48,253 nt of DNA from Gammaproteobacteria bacterium. Lineage in GTDB: Bacteria; Pseudomonadota; Gammaproteobacteria; SZUA-229. Below are positions 35,314-45,166 of the stretch, one piece after another. Under the pieces are notes generated by a model. The model was not told the DNA's origin, ran no database searches, and saw only the letters and a list, made by a program, of their open reading frames with translations. A program made the position numbers and the translations under genes. The stretch lies in NCBI GenBank assembly GCA_015488885.1, contig WFMW01000045.1:1-48253 (forward strand), read 5' to 3'. Positions within the stretch are counted from its first letter, which is position 1; each line of letters starts with the position of its first letter.

Positions 35314-36062
35314 TAAGCCAACCCCTGACTAAGATTGCTGGAGTCATTCACCTGTTCACCAGTTTTACCAAAACGACGTTGCCGCCCACGGTACCATTCT
35401 ATTGCCAGTTTGAAATCATTATCACTAAAATCAGGCCATAAGGTATCGGTAAAATATAGTTCAGTATAGGCCAGTTGCCATAATAGAAAGTTACTAATAC
35501 GCTTTTCACCGCCAGTACGGATAAACAGATCAGGCACTGGCAAATCAGCAAGACTCAGCTGTTCACCAAAACTGTCTTCAGTTAAATCTTCTACTCTCAT
35601 TTCACCTTTATGTACTTTAGCCAGTATATTTCTGGTTGCATTTAGCATATCCCAGCGCCCACCATAATTGGCGGCGATATTAAATTGCAGACCAGTATTG
35701 TCGGCAGTCAGTTCTTCAGAATCTTTGATTTTTTGTTGTAATTTTGCTGAAAACCGTAACCGATCACCGATAAAACGAACCCGAATATTTTGCTTATGTA
35801 ATTTTTTTACTTCCGCCGATAAAGTGGTCACAAACAGCGTCATTAAACTACTAACTTCCGCCTGGGGCCTGGACCAGTTTTCACTACTAAAGGCAAAAAC
35901 AGTTAAGGCTAAAACATTAGCATTAACGCAATTGCCAACAATTTTACGGGTAGCATTAACGCCGGCTTTATGTCCAGCGACACGCGGCAAGTGTCGTTTT
36001 TTGGCCCACCGACCATTGCCGTCCATCACTACTACAATATGTTCCGGTTGTATATCAGACAT
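35313..36062 (-). CDS. uppS: undecaprenyl diphosphate synthase (di-trans,poly-cis)
   Basis: The 249-residue cis-prenyltransferase has HIVVVMDGNGRWAKKRHLPR with the catalytic aspartate, AGHKAG, FAFSSENWSRP, and the C-terminal LFIRTGGEKRISNFLLWQ and ELYFTDTLWPDF. It makes the C55 lipid carrier for cell wall and O-antigen. A palindromic insertion (36119-36277) separates it from frr. Confidence 0.96.
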   Translation of the reverse strand: MSDIQPEHIVVVMDGNGRWAKKRHLPRVAGHKAGVNATRKIVGNCVNANVLALTVFAFSSENWSRPQAEVSSLMTLFVTTLSAEVKKLHKQNIRVRFIGDRLRFSAKLQQKIKDSEELTADNTGLQFNIAANYGGRWDMLNATRNILAKVHKGEMRVEDLTEDSFGEQLSLADLPVPDLFIRTGGEKRISNFLLWQLAYTELYFTDTLWPDFSDNDFKLAIEWYRGRQRRFGKTGEQVNDSSNLSQGLA

Positions 36063-36118
36063 TAATAAACTACCACCTTGAACTTATTCAGAAGTTCCCT
36101 GTATTTCCAAAGGTCTCT

Positions 36119-36277
36119 GAGACCTTTGCACGAGTGAGATGCGAGCTAAAAATGAGATAAAATTTTCCTAATCGAGGCACAAAACGCAGGTAATAATCAG
36201 CTATTGCCAAGTTTTTCAACGAAGAGTAGGGAAATTTTAGCCATTTTTAGCCGTGGATTCACTCGCGCAAAGGTCTC
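36119..36277. mobile_element. 159-bp MITE-like element with IS-type ends GAGACCTTTGC, inserted at the frr stop codon
   Basis: The left end GAGACCTTTGCACGAGTGA and the right end, inverted, GAGACCTTTGCGCGAGTGA match at 18 of 19 bases. Weaker pairing continues over about 50 bases (CTAAAAATG, TAAAATTT). It has no ORF. TCT occurs directly outside both ends (36116-36118, 36278-36280), the right one lying in the frr stop codon region. Outside the left end a further inverted piece CAAAGGTCTC (36108-36117) makes a 10-bp palindrome with the element end, as if a second copy had abutted. An 11-base near-repeat CTGTATTTCCA / CTATATTTCCA (36099-36109, 36279-36289) brackets everything. The ends look like those of IS5-type elements (recollection, not verified). 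Confidence 0.7.
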
Positions 36278-36278
36278 T

Positions 36279-36836
36279 CTATATTTCCATTAATTCTTTT
36301 TCTTTCACCAGTAAGACATCATCCACATTTTTTACATAGCGGTCGGTAATTTTTTGCACTTTTTCTTCGGCCTGATGACATTCATCTTCCGATATTTCCT
36401 TATCTTTTAACATAGATTTAAGGTCACTGTTGGCATCACGGCGAATATTTCGTACAGCAACTTTTGCCGCTTCACCCTCAGCTTTTACCACCTTCACCAG
36501 TTCACGACGACGCTCCTCTGTTAAGGGAGGCATTGGGATACGAATCAAACTGCCAGCCGTTGACGGGTTCAGACCAAGACCGGAATTCATAATGGCTTTT
36601 TCAACCACGGAAACCATCTGTTTTTCCCAGGGGGCCACAGCAAGTGTACGTGAATCTTCTACCGTCACATTCGCCACCTGGCTTATCGGGGTTTCGCTAC
36701 CGTAATAATCAACCTGAATCTGATCAAGTAAACTTGGGTGCGCACGCCCAGTTCTGATTTTTGTCAGTTCTGTTCGTAATGCATCAACACTTTTCCCCAT
36801 CCGAGTTTGTGCATCTTTAAGTATTTCATTAATCAC
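36279..36836 (-). CDS. frr: ribosome recycling factor
   Basis: The 185-residue factor splits post-termination ribosomes with EF-G. The first residues [22 protein letters not shown], the block [58 protein letters not shown] and the final [19 protein letters not shown] align with the family. The start is a GTG at 36836 that overlaps the pyrH end by 8 bases; an ATG at 36829 is in the wrong frame. The stop TAG is at the boundary of the palindromic insertion. Confidence 0.96.
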   Translation of the reverse strand: MINEILKDAQTRMGKSVDALRTELTKIRTGRAHPSLLDQIQVDYYGSETPISQVANVTVEDSRTLAVAPWEKQMVSVVEKAIMNSGLGLNPSTAGSLIRIPMPPLTEERRRELVKVVKAEGEAAKVAVRNIRRDANSDLKSMLKDKEISEDECHQAEEKVQKITDRYVKNVDDVLLVKEKELMEI

Positions 36837-37560
36837 TTAATGATTCCTCCCTTACAACAGTTGTACCAATAGTGGCATCTTTCATTACAGCTGGTAATAC
36901 ACCGGGGTCATTTAAATTAAACACCCGTAGTGGCATTTTATTTTCACGGCATAAAATGATCGCGGTCATATCCATTACTGCCAGATTTTTTTTCAACACT
37001 TCATCGTAGGAAAGTTTTTTATAGCGAACGGCATCCGGGTTTTTCAGCGGGTCAGAATCATAAACACCATCAACTCTGGTTGCCTTTAAAACACTGTCTG
37101 CTTCAATTTCTATGGCTCTTAAACAGCCAGCAGTATCTGTGGTAAAAAAGGGATTGCCGGTGCCAGCAGCAAAAATAACCACCCGACCATTTTGCAGATG
37201 CTCCATTGCCCGACGCTGATCATAATCTTCGCACATACGGTTTATTGATAGCGCCGACATCACCCGGCAGTTCACCCCCTGCTTTTCAATAGCATCCTGC
37301 ATTGCCAGGCTGTTCATAACGGTTGCCAGCATCCCCATATGGTCACCGGAAACACGCTTGATACCCGACTGCACCAGACCGGCACCACGAAATATATTAC
37401 CTCCGCCGATGACAAGAGCGACCTGAATACCTGTTTTTGTCACTTCAACCACTTCTGCAGCAACCCGGTTCAGAACGCTGCTGTCAATACCGAAGTCTAG
37501 CTCCCCCATCAAGGCTTCGCCACTCAATTTAACCAGTACACGCTTATAAATTGTTGTCAT
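36829..37560 (-). CDS. pyrH: UMP kinase
   Basis: The 243-residue amino-acid-kinase-fold enzyme has [72 protein letters not shown] and [15 protein letters not shown]. It makes UDP from UMP and is controlled by GTP and UTP in relatives. It follows tsf after a terminator, so it has its own promoter in 37561-37670, where a three-copy repeat lies. Confidence 0.97.
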   Translation of the reverse strand: MTTIYKRVLVKLSGEALMGELDFGIDSSVLNRVAAEVVEVTKTGIQVALVIGGGNIFRGAGLVQSGIKRVSGDHMGMLATVMNSLAMQDAIEKQGVNCRVMSALSINRMCEDYDQRRAMEHLQNGRVVIFAAGTGNPFFTTDTAGCLRAIEIEADSVLKATRVDGVYDSDPLKNPDAVRYKKLSYDEVLKKNLAVMDMTAIILCRENKMPLRVFNLNDPGVLPAVMKDATIGTTVVREESLSD

Positions 37561-37591
37561 TATTTCTGCTTCTTTAGTTTGCTTGAACTGC

Positions 37592-37648
37592 TACCCTGAA
37601 ACGCTATCTATCCTGAAACGCTATAAAGTATCCTGAAACATTATAAAG
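37592..37648. repeat. three imperfect tandem repeats upstream of pyrH
   Basis: TACCCTGAAACGCTATC (37592-37608), TATCCTGAAACGCTATAAAG (37609-37628) and TATCCTGAAACATTATAAAG (37629-37648) are adjacent copies with a period of 17-20 bases. They lie about 30-90 bases upstream of the pyrH start, in the leader or promoter. Confidence 0.75.
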
Positions 37649-37674
37649 GGTTACCCCTTTTCATTCGTTAATAT

Positions 37675-37698
37675 AAAAAACCGGAGATATTTCCCCGG
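37675..37698 (-). terminator. intrinsic terminator downstream of tsf
   Basis: On the minus strand CCGGGG-AAATAT-CTCCGG forms a 6-bp stem (one G-U), followed by TTTTTT. It is 45 bases beyond the tsf stop and ends the rpsB-tsf operon before pyrH. Confidence 0.8.
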
Positions 37699-37743
37699 CC
37701 TTGTTTTTATCATACTATGCTGATTACTCAGGAGTCTGTCGAG

Positions 37744-38640
37744 TTAGCCATTTACCTGTGCCATCACTTCGTCGGCAAAATTTTCCTGTTTCTTTTCAAT
37801 GCCCTCACCCACTTCATAGCGCACAAACCTAGTTACTTCAGCGCCCGCATCCGCTAACAGCGTGGCAATGGTTTTATCCGGGTCTTTAACAAAGGGCTGG
37901 CCTAACAGGGTAATTTCCGATAAATACTTGCGGATTCGACCCGTCAGCATTTTTTCGACAATATCAGCCGGTTTACCACTTTCCAGTGCCTGAGCACGTA
38001 GAATTTCTTTTTCTTTTTCGAGCACTTCAGTCGGCACATCGGCTTCGCTGACACAGAGTGGATTACTTGCCGCGATATGCATGGCGACATCCTTGATTAA
38101 ATCTGCATTGATTAAATCATCCTTGCCGCTCTGCATTTCAACCAGTACCGCCATACGCGTACCATGTGAATAACTGCCAAAAGCACCCTTCTCGGTATCG
38201 ACAATAACAAACCGTCGTAACTGAATATTTTCACCAATTTTAGCCACCATTGCCTGACGCACGGATTCAACCGTTTCATCCGAACCATCCAGCTGCATAG
38301 CAGATAAAGCTGCCACATCGGCGGGACGATTAGCCAGTGCTGTTTTTGCAGCGGCGGTTACAAAAGACATAAATTCATCACCGCCCGATACAAAATCGGT
38401 TTCACAATTCATTTCCAGTACCACAGCCGATTTACCATCAGCGCTCATTTCAACAGCAACTCGACCTTCAGCCGCAACACGAGATGATTTTTTATCTGCT
38501 TTGGCCAGACCAGCTTTACGCATATTTTCGATTGCTGTATCAATATTCCCTTCTGCTTCCTGCAGCGCTTTTTTACATTCCATCATACCCGAGCCGGTAC
38601 GCTCGCGAAGTTCTTTAACCATACTTGCTGTAATTTTCAT
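37744..38640 (-). CDS. tsf: elongation factor Ts
   Basis: The 298-residue nucleotide exchange factor for EF-Tu has KITASMVKELRERTGSGMMECKKAL, AEGRVAVEMS, the TDFV motif in EMNCETDFVSGGDEF, and the coiled-coil and C-terminal modules (LLGQPFVKDPDKTIATLLA, RFVRYEVGEGIEKKQENFADEV). GAGG 8 bases before the ATG at 38640 decides the start over the adjacent GTG at 38643. It follows rpsB by 135 bases in the classical order. Confidence 0.96.
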   Translation of the reverse strand: MKITASMVKELRERTGSGMMECKKALQEAEGNIDTAIENMRKAGLAKADKKSSRVAAEGRVAVEMSADGKSAVVLEMNCETDFVSGGDEFMSFVTAAAKTALANRPADVAALSAMQLDGSDETVESVRQAMVAKIGENIQLRRFVIVDTEKGAFGSYSHGTRMAVLVEMQSGKDDLINADLIKDVAMHIAASNPLCVSEADVPTEVLEKEKEILRAQALESGKPADIVEKMLTGRIRKYLSEITLLGQPFVKDPDKTIATLLADAGAEVTRFVRYEVGEGIEKKQENFADEVMAQVNG

Positions 38641-38708
38641 CACAGTAACCTCTTAACTTGTTCGATCTTCGATATAAAAATCGTGTTCTATAAAAAATGG
38701 ATATTAAG

Positions 38709-38730
38709 CCATGCTATAACCATGCTATAA
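38709..38730. repeat. exact 11-bp tandem duplication in the rpsB-tsf spacer
   Basis: CCATGCTATAA occurs at 38709-38719 and again at 38720-38730; a partial inverted copy (GCATGATTATA) follows. It lies between the rpsB stop and the tsf ribosome site. Confidence 0.65.
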
Positions 38731-38775
38731 GCATGATTATATCGGGGTATAACATATCGAGTATAACCTGGCTGA

Positions 38776-39654
38776 TTATTTTTCTTCTGCTACTGCTGCT
38801 GTATCAGTTACTGCTGTATCTGCCGCCGCCATATCTTCTGTTTTGGCTTCAGCCCTGTCAGCATCCGGCTTTTTCTTCACGGCAACTTTTTTGGCCGCAG
38901 GTTTTTTGGCAGCAGATTTGGCTGACGATTTAACTTTACCGGTATCCGCATCATTACTGCGTTGTAAAACGGCTGAAGCACGGCCTTCAATCACAGCATC
39001 AGCAATACCTTCTGCATAAAGCTGTATGGCTTTTATGGCATCATCGTTACCAGGGATAACATAGTCAATACCTTCAGGTGAATTGTTCGAATCAACAACG
39101 CCAAAAACAGGAATACCCAGTGTATTTGCTTCCTGAACGGCAATATCTTCATGGCCCACATCAATCACAAAAACAGCATTGGGTAAACCTTTCATGTCCT
39201 TGATACCGCCAATCACTTTTTCCTTCTTCTCCATTTCACGCGTTAGCATTAACTGTTCTTTTTTATTCAACTGGTTAAAACCACCATTTTCGCTCATATC
39301 TTCCAGTTCTTTTAAACGCTGAATCGACTGACGAATGGTTTTATAATTGGTTAACATCCCACCTAACCAACGGTGGCTAACGTATGGCATACCACAACGC
39401 CTGGCTTCTTCGGCAATAATTTTGCGCGCCGCTCGTTTTGTACCAACAAACAGAATAGTGCCACGATCAGCAGCAATTTTACCAATTGCATTGGTGGCTT
39501 CAAGGTACAATGGCAGCGTTTTTTCCAGATTAATAATATGAATTTTGTTACGAGCTCCAAAAATGTACTCGGACATCATTGGATTCCAGAAACGGGTTTG
39601 GTGACCAAAGTGAACACCGGCTTCAAGCATCAGACGCATAGAAACGTTAGACAT
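38776..39654 (-). CDS. rpsB: 30S ribosomal protein S2 with long charged C-terminal tail
   Basis: The 292-residue protein contains the full S2 fold: [77 protein letters not shown], and [20 protein letters not shown]. coli S2 has 241 residues; here about 55 extra residues follow, first Lys/Ala-rich ([19 protein letters not shown]), then acidic and Ala-rich. AGGAGA 7 bases before the ATG (39662-39667) is a strong ribosome site. Confidence 0.96.
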   Translation of the reverse strand: MSNVSMRLMLEAGVHFGHQTRFWNPMMSEYIFGARNKIHIINLEKTLPLYLEATNAIGKIAADRGTILFVGTKRAARKIIAEEARRCGMPYVSHRWLGGMLTNYKTIRQSIQRLKELEDMSENGGFNQLNKKEQLMLTREMEKKEKVIGGIKDMKGLPNAVFVIDVGHEDIAVQEANTLGIPVFGVVDSNNSPEGIDYVIPGNDDAIKAIQLYAEGIADAVIEGRASAVLQRSNDADTGKVKSSAKSAAKKPAAKKVAVKKKPDADRAEAKTEDMAAADTAVTDTAAVAEEK

Positions 39655-39661
39655 TATATTT

Positions 39662-39704
39662 TCTCCTGTGGGGTTAGGCCTCCATATACCCCATATGATA
39701 ACCC
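39662..39704 (-). promoter_or_regulatory. rpsB leader hairpin, candidate S2 autoregulatory site
   Basis: On the minus strand GGGTTA (39704-39699) pairs with TAACCC (39676-39671) around ATATGGGGTATAT and GGAGGCC, directly before the AGGAGA site. S2 is known to repress its own rpsB-tsf mRNA in gammaproteobacteria through the leader; this structure is the natural candidate. The rest of the 310-base interval to map (39964) shows no gene. Confidence 0.45.
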
Positions 39705-39964
39705 TTCAGATTATTATTGATTAAATCTGAAAAGCACCCAATTCACATGTGACGGTATATGTGCGTATTTAAATAAGATATAGTTGCACTATGGAAACCG
39801 ATGAAGCAGCCATAAGGCACCTGTATCACGTTGTTACGTCAGCTTTTACTAACGCGTGCGCTTTATACCATAAAGCAGGAAAGATCACAACGTTTTAAAA
39901 TACAAATCTCGACAAGTATTAGCAATAAGCTATTGTTTTAATAAGTTATTATATAAAATACACT

Positions 39965-40732
39965 ATGACAATTTTAATTAAAGATAAACAGGAAATTAAT
40001 AAGATGCGTATTGCCGGTCGTCTTGCCGGTGACGTGCTGCAAATGATTCGCCCGCATGTACAGCCAGGCATTACCACTGACGAACTGGACCGCCTGTGTC
40101 ACGATTATATCGTCAATATTCAGCAGGCAATACCAGCACCGCTTAATTACCATGGGTTTCCGAAATCTATCTGCACGTCGGTTAATCATCAGGTTTGTCA
40201 CGGTATCCCCAGTGACAAAAAACTGAAAAATGGCGATATTATTAATCTGGATATTACCGTTATTAAAGATGATTACCACGGCGACACCAGTAAAATGTTT
40301 TATGTTGGTGAGCCGTCGATTAAAGCAAAACGGGTCTGCGAAGTTTCACTGGAATGCCTGCGCCGAGGTATAGACATGGTTAAACCTGGCTGCCAACTGG
40401 GTGATATCGGCCATGTTATTCAACAATATGCCGAATCAAAAAACTGTTCGGTGGTGCGTGAATATTGCGGTCATGGCATTGGTCGCGGTTTTCATGAAGA
40501 TCCGCAGGTGTTGCACTATGGTAAAGCCCATACCGGAATAGAACTGGTTCCAGGGATGATTTTCACCATTGAACCGATGATTAATGCCGGTAAACGACAG
40601 GTTAAAGTCCTCAATGATCAATGGACGGTGGTCACCAAGGATCACAGCCCGTCCGCACAATGGGAACACACCATACTGGTCACCGAAGACGGCCATGAAG
40701 TACTGACACAGTGCGAAGGAGATGAGATTTAA
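39965..40732 (+). CDS. map: type I methionine aminopeptidase
   Basis: The 255-residue metallopeptidase removes the initiator methionine. Visible are KICTSVNHQVCHGIP-like KSICTSVNHQVCHGIPSD, the metal-binding INLDITVIKDDYHGDTSKMF, GHGIGRGFHEDPQVLHYG, GMIFTIEPMIN and the final glutamate in QWEHTILVT. It is divergent from rpsB as in E. coli. No SD is seen; the -10-like TAAAAT lies only 6 bases before the ATG. Its stop overlaps glnD (TAATG). Confidence 0.97.
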   Translation: MTILIKDKQEINKMRIAGRLAGDVLQMIRPHVQPGITTDELDRLCHDYIVNIQQAIPAPLNYHGFPKSICTSVNHQVCHGIPSDKKLKNGDIINLDITVIKDDYHGDTSKMFYVGEPSIKAKRVCEVSLECLRRGIDMVKPGCQLGDIGHVIQQYAESKNCSVVREYCGHGIGRGFHEDPQVLHYGKAHTGIELVPGMIFTIEPMINAGKRQVKVLNDQWTVVTKDHSPSAQWEHTILVTEDGHEVLTQCEGDEI

Positions 40733-43551
40733 TGGCCAGCACAAACATTCAAACAGACAACGTGCCTATAAATAACATGCCTATAAACAACATGCCGACA
40801 AATAACATATCAACCATACGTAGCGTTAACCCCGAGATTCACCGTCTGTTTGATCCGGCTGCATTCAGCCGGGCACTGGCACAGACAGCAGACAATCCTG
40901 TTAAACAGGTAAAAACTGCGGTGGCTGATATTAACGACGGCCTGCACCAGTATTATACCCATGGCGGTGACGTGAATGATATTGTTTATGGCCGTTCCCT
41001 GTTGATGGATCGCCTGCTTGACTGCCTGTACCAGTTTTTTTTCAGCGATCTGCAACAGAATCTTGCGCTGATTGCTGTTGGCGGCTATGGCCGGGGTGAA
41101 CTCCACCCGATGTCCGATATCGACCTGATGTTACTGCTTGATGAAAGTGAAGATACAAAAACAAAAGCCCGGATCGAGAAATTTCTCATGCTGTTATGGG
41201 ACAGCCGACTCGAAATTGGCCACAGTGTCCGCACGCTGCACGAATGCGTTGAAGAAGCTGAAAAAGATATTACCGTTACTACTAATATTATGGAGGCGCG
41301 TTTGCTTGTCGGCAGCCAGACCCTGTTCAGCCAGATGCAGGCACTCACCAGCCCTGATAAAATCTGGGACTCCAGAGCTTTTTTTCAGGCCAAACTGGAA
41401 GAGCAAATACAACGTAATGGTAAATTTAATGACACCGCTTACAACCTCGAACCGAATATCAAGGAAAGCCGCGGTGGCCTGCGCGATATCCAGATGATTG
41501 TCTGGGTGGCAAAACGCCACTTCAATGCCAGCACACTTAAAGATCTGGTCGATAACGGTTTTCTGCTTGAAGACGAATACCAGACATTACATCAGGGTCG
41601 GTATTTGCTCTGGCGAATCAGGTCCAGCCTGCACTACCTGGCAGGACGGCGCGAAGACCGTCTGTTGTTTGATTACCAACGTCAACTGGCAGACGATTTC
41701 GGTTTCAGTGATGATGAAGACAACCCCGGCAATCAGGCCATTGAACAGTTTATGCAACAGTATTACCGCACGGTAATGAAACTGGAACAACTCAATGAAA
41801 TGCTGTTGCAACATTTCCGTGAAGCCATCATTTATGCCGATGAAAAATCCTTACCGACGATCATTAATTCGCGCTTTCAGGTGCGCCACGGTTATCTTGA
41901 AATTCGTCATTCAGATTGTTTAAAAAAACATCCAACTTGTTTTAAAAAACATCCGACGGCGTTACTTGAACTGTTTTTAATCCTGGCGAAGAACGCAGAT
42001 ATTCAGGGCGTACGTGCGCTCACCATTCGAGAAATCAGACAGAATTTACATCGCATTGATGATCACTTTCGTCAGTCTGATGAAGCCAGAAAATTATTTA
42101 TCACTTTGATGAAACAACCGCGTGGTGTTACCCATGAGTTACGCCGGATGAACCGTTATGGTGTGCTCGCCGCGTATATCCCGGCATTTGATGCCATTGC
42201 CGGACAGATGCAATATGATCTGTTTCACGCTTACACGGTTGACCAGCACACCATGTTTGTGATCCGCAATTTACGTCGTTTTTCAGTCCCCGATTTCTGC
42301 CATGAATTTCCACTCGCCAGCGGTATTTTTCATCATCTGAAAAAACCCTGGCTGTTATATCTGGCCGGCCTGTTTCACGATATTGCCAAAGGTCGGCATG
42401 GCGATCATTCCCAACTTGGTGCCAGCGAAGCCTATGACTTCTGTATCAGCCATAAATTACATAAGCATGAGGCTCAGCTGGTTAGCTGGCTGATTGCCAG
42501 CCACCTTATTATGTCGGGAACAGCACAGGGGCAGGATCTAAGCGACCCGGATGTGATTGCCACTTTTGCCGGAAAAGTCGGTACCTTGAAAAGACTGGAT
42601 TATCTTTACCTGCTCACTGTTTCCGATATTCGTGCCACCAATACCAAACTGTGGAACAGCTGGAAAGACAAACTGCTGAGTGAACTTTATCACAAGACCG
42701 CCGCATTGCTGAACAAAGGGCTGGAAAATCGCTTAAGCAAGCTGGAAAACATTATTGAAACACAAACGGATGCCTTACGTAAACTTGAACGACTCGGCAT
42801 TTACCCGCAGCAGGCCCAGCGTGTCTGGAAAGCGATGACCAATGATTATTTTCAGAATCATACTGCAGGTGAAATAGTCTGGCATACCTCACTGATTAGC
42901 CATCTTGATACAGACAATCATCTTGATACAGACAATCATCCTGATACATATAATAGTGCCAGCAATGTACTTATTGACAGTCGCATTAATGCTCACAGTA
43001 ACAGTATTGAGCTGATGGTTTATATGAAATCACGTGATAATATTTTTCTTGATATTGTCAGTCTGTTATCAAACAGCGCGATGAATATTGTCAGTGCCCA
43101 TATTGTAAATTGCAGCAATCATTTTGCACTGGAAACGTTTCGTTTGATTCCTGTTAATATAGCCGATACCGAAACCACGGAGGCAGAACTTGAGCAGGCA
43201 GCCAGTGAAATTACCCAACGTTTAAGCGAACGTTTATTAACGCCGGTCAACCATGATAAAAAGGGTATAAAAACACTTAACAGGTATAAAAATTTCGACA
43301 CCAGTAGCGATATTGTCTTTGTTGAAAAAGAGAACGATACCCGGGTTAAAATTGAAACCATCAACCGTCCCGGGATATTGTTCACGATTGCAAAAGTCTT
43401 TGCCGATAATAATATCCGGCTGTTAAGCGCAAGTATTACTACGGCAGGTGAAAAAGTGATTGATTATTTTTATGTTACCAGTAGAGAAGATCTACCTCTC
43501 AGCGATGAAACGGAACTCAAACTCAAAACCGCTTTACTGGAACAACTTTAA
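40732..43551 (+). CDS. glnD: bifunctional uridylyltransferase / uridylyl-removing enzyme GlnD
   Basis: The 939-residue nitrogen sensor modifies PII proteins. The nucleotidyltransferase domain shows [20 protein letters not shown]. The HD hydrolase domain shows [19 protein letters not shown] and [17 protein letters not shown] with KVG. Two ACT domains (~757-840, ~865-935) bind glutamine. Relatives have about 850-900 residues; the excess comes from three repeat expansions: a 15-bp triplet at the N-terminus (residues ~11-25), [13 protein letters not shown] (~401-413) and an 18-bp triplet [18 protein letters not shown] (724-741) before the first ACT domain. The ATG overlaps the map stop. Confidence 0.96.
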   Translation: MASTNIQTDNVPINNMPINNMPTNNISTIRSVNPEIHRLFDPAAFSRALAQTADNPVKQVKTAVADINDGLHQYYTHGGDVNDIVYGRSLLMDRLLDCLYQFFFSDLQQNLALIAVGGYGRGELHPMSDIDLMLLLDESEDTKTKARIEKFLMLLWDSRLEIGHSVRTLHECVEEAEKDITVTTNIMEARLLVGSQTLFSQMQALTSPDKIWDSRAFFQAKLEEQIQRNGKFNDTAYNLEPNIKESRGGLRDIQMIVWVAKRHFNASTLKDLVDNGFLLEDEYQTLHQGRYLLWRIRSSLHYLAGRREDRLLFDYQRQLADDFGFSDDEDNPGNQAIEQFMQQYYRTVMKLEQLNEMLLQHFREAIIYADEKSLPTIINSRFQVRHGYLEIRHSDCLKKHPTCFKKHPTALLELFLILAKNADIQGVRALTIREIRQNLHRIDDHFRQSDEARKLFITLMKQPRGVTHELRRMNRYGVLAAYIPAFDAIAGQMQYDLFHAYTVDQHTMFVIRNLRRFSVPDFCHEFPLASGIFHHLKKPWLLYLAGLFHDIAKGRHGDHSQLGASEAYDFCISHKLHKHEAQLVSWLIASHLIMSGTAQGQDLSDPDVIATFAGKVGTLKRLDYLYLLTVSDIRATNTKLWNSWKDKLLSELYHKTAALLNKGLENRLSKLENIIETQTDALRKLERLGIYPQQAQRVWKAMTNDYFQNHTAGEIVWHTSLISHLDTDNHLDTDNHPDTYNSASNVLIDSRINAHSNSIELMVYMKSRDNIFLDIVSLLSNSAMNIVSAHIVNCSNHFALETFRLIPVNIADTETTEAELEQAASEITQRLSERLLTPVNHDKKGIKTLNRYKNFDTSSDIVFVEKENDTRVKIETINRPGILFTIAKVFADNNIRLLSASITTAGEKVIDYFYVTSREDLPLSDETELKLKTALLEQL
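40762..40806 (+). repeat. 15-bp triplicate repeat at the start of glnD
   Basis: GTGCCTATAAATAAC, ATGCCTATAAACAAC and ATGCCGACAAATAAC are consecutive in-frame units (40762-40806) coding V/M-P-I/T-N-N. They also give GTG/ATG codons in frame. Confidence 0.85.
42901..42954 (+). repeat. 18-bp triplicate repeat within glnD
   Basis: CATCTTGATACAGACAAT occurs twice exactly and once as CATCCTGATACATATAAT, in frame, in the linker between the HD and ACT regions. Confidence 0.9.
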
Positions 43552-43553
43552 CC

Positions 43554-44714
43554 ATGACGCCAACAACGATGTCAGCAACGCTGGAATTAGCCCGACAACT
43601 TATCAATATAAAATCGGTCACACCTGATGACAATGGCTGCCAGAAGATTATTGCCGAACGGTTGAAAAATATCGGCTTTCGTATCGAAACCCTGCGTTTT
43701 GGTGATGTCGATAATCTGTGGGTCAGGCTGGGCGACAATGCACCACTGTTTGTGTTTGCAGGGCATACCGATGTGGTACCTGCCGGCCCTGTTGATCAAT
43801 GGCACAGCGACCCGTTTACCGCAACCATTAAAAATCAGCGCTTATATGGCCGTGGCAGCGCGGATATGAAAAGCAGCATTGCCGCCATGGTCTGCGCCTG
43901 CGAACGACTGCTGCAACACAGCGCTACGAACAGGCAAATCCTTAACGGTTCTATCGCCTTTTTATTAACCAGTGATGAAGAAGGGTCGGCAGTTAATGGC
44001 ACGGTAAAAGTCATTGAAACCCTGCAACAGCGTAATGAAAAAATCGACTTCTGTCTGGTGGGCGAACCTTCAAGCACACAGCAAGTTGGTGATATCATCA
44101 AAAATGGTCGGCGCGGGTCGTTGTCCGGGCAGCTGATTATTCATGGCAAGCAGGGGCATATCGCCTACCCGCAACTGGCTGATAACCCCATTCACCATTT
44201 TGCCAACGCATTAAATGAACTGTGCACTGAAGTCTGGGATACAGGCAATGCCTTCTTCCCGCCTACCAGTTTCCAGATATCCAATATTCATGCCGGCACC
44301 GGTGCCAACAATGTCATTCCCGGTGAACTGGACGTCGTTTTTAACCTGCGTTTCTCAACTGAAATCACCGCCGAACAGATTCAGCAGCGGGTTGAGAATA
44401 TCCTTAACAAACACAAATTAAAGTATCAGCTGACATGGACTTTATCCGGCCAGCCATTTCTCACGGCAGCCGGTGAACTGGTTGATGCGGCCAGGACCGC
44501 TATCCACAGCGTATGCGGGCTGGATACCGAGCTCTCTACGGCGGGAGGAACCTCTGATGGCCGTTTTATTGCACCCACTGGCGCTCAGGTGGTGGAACTC
44601 GGCCCGGTCAATGCCAGCATCCACCAAATCGATGAAAACATTGACATTCAGCAGCTTGATCAGCTCAGCGATATTTACCAGCAAATTTTAACGTTACTCC
44701 TGACTGATACCTGA
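43554..44714 (+). CDS. dapE: succinyl-diaminopimelate desuccinylase
   Basis: The 386-residue M20 zinc peptidase-family enzyme makes LL-diaminopimelate for lysine and peptidoglycan. Motifs are [15 protein letters not shown] (metal His and catalytic Asp), [30 protein letters not shown] (catalytic and metal Glu), [14 protein letters not shown], and GTSDGRFIA. It begins 2 bases after the glnD stop; another in-frame ATG at 43569 is possible. Confidence 0.96.
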   Translation: MTPTTMSATLELARQLINIKSVTPDDNGCQKIIAERLKNIGFRIETLRFGDVDNLWVRLGDNAPLFVFAGHTDVVPAGPVDQWHSDPFTATIKNQRLYGRGSADMKSSIAAMVCACERLLQHSATNRQILNGSIAFLLTSDEEGSAVNGTVKVIETLQQRNEKIDFCLVGEPSSTQQVGDIIKNGRRGSLSGQLIIHGKQGHIAYPQLADNPIHHFANALNELCTEVWDTGNAFFPPTSFQISNIHAGTGANNVIPGELDVVFNLRFSTEITAEQIQQRVENILNKHKLKYQLTWTLSGQPFLTAAGELVDAARTAIHSVCGLDTELSTAGGTSDGRFIAPTGAQVVELGPVNASIHQIDENIDIQQLDQLSDIYQQILTLLLTDT

Positions 44715-44751
44715 ATAACCCATTGTAAAATAAAACCCGGGGAATTTTATT

Positions 44752-45135
44752 ATGAATAAAGAAAAAGTTGCTTTCAGTTTTTTTATGATACTGGCTCTCA
44801 CCCTGAACTTCGGCTTCTTTTATGGCCAGATAGACGACGCGATTCACCACAATGTATATGAATTATTTGCCGTTGTCGTGGTTAATCTGATTGCTACGGT
44901 ATTAAAATTTGGTGACAAATCACAGATGGGTGCCATGCTACTTGCCACCAGTCTGGTTGCTGATGTACAGCTGCTTTCAGCATCTCTGGTCTGGGCCTAT
45001 GCCGCACACATGCAGGCCGGTGGTTTTATACCGGGCAATATGTCAACCATCGTCGCCCTCAGCGGTGGTGCGATGGTGGCGAATATTATTTCAGTCATTC
45101 TTTTAATGATAGAAACCAGCACCTTTCAACATTAA
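44752..45135 (+). CDS. small four-helix membrane protein, DUF6394-like
   Basis: The 127-residue protein has about four hydrophobic helices (FSFFMILALTLNFGFFYGQ, ELFAVVVVNLIATVLKFG, MLLATSLVADVQLLSASLVWAY, IVALSGGAMVANIISVILLMI). The pattern of short charged loops (QIDDAIHHNVYE, FGDKSQ) resembles the DUF6394 family as I recall it. Function is unknown. It starts after GGGGAA, 8 bases from the ATG, and precedes the potassium channel gene by 31 bases, so a membrane partner role is plausible (inference). Confidence 0.7.
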   Translation: MNKEKVAFSFFMILALTLNFGFFYGQIDDAIHHNVYELFAVVVVNLIATVLKFGDKSQMGAMLLATSLVADVQLLSASLVWAYAAHMQAGGFIPGNMSTIVALSGGAMVANIISVILLMIETSTFQH

Positions 45136-45166
45136 ATCGGCATTTACGCTACGCTCATCTGCTGAT

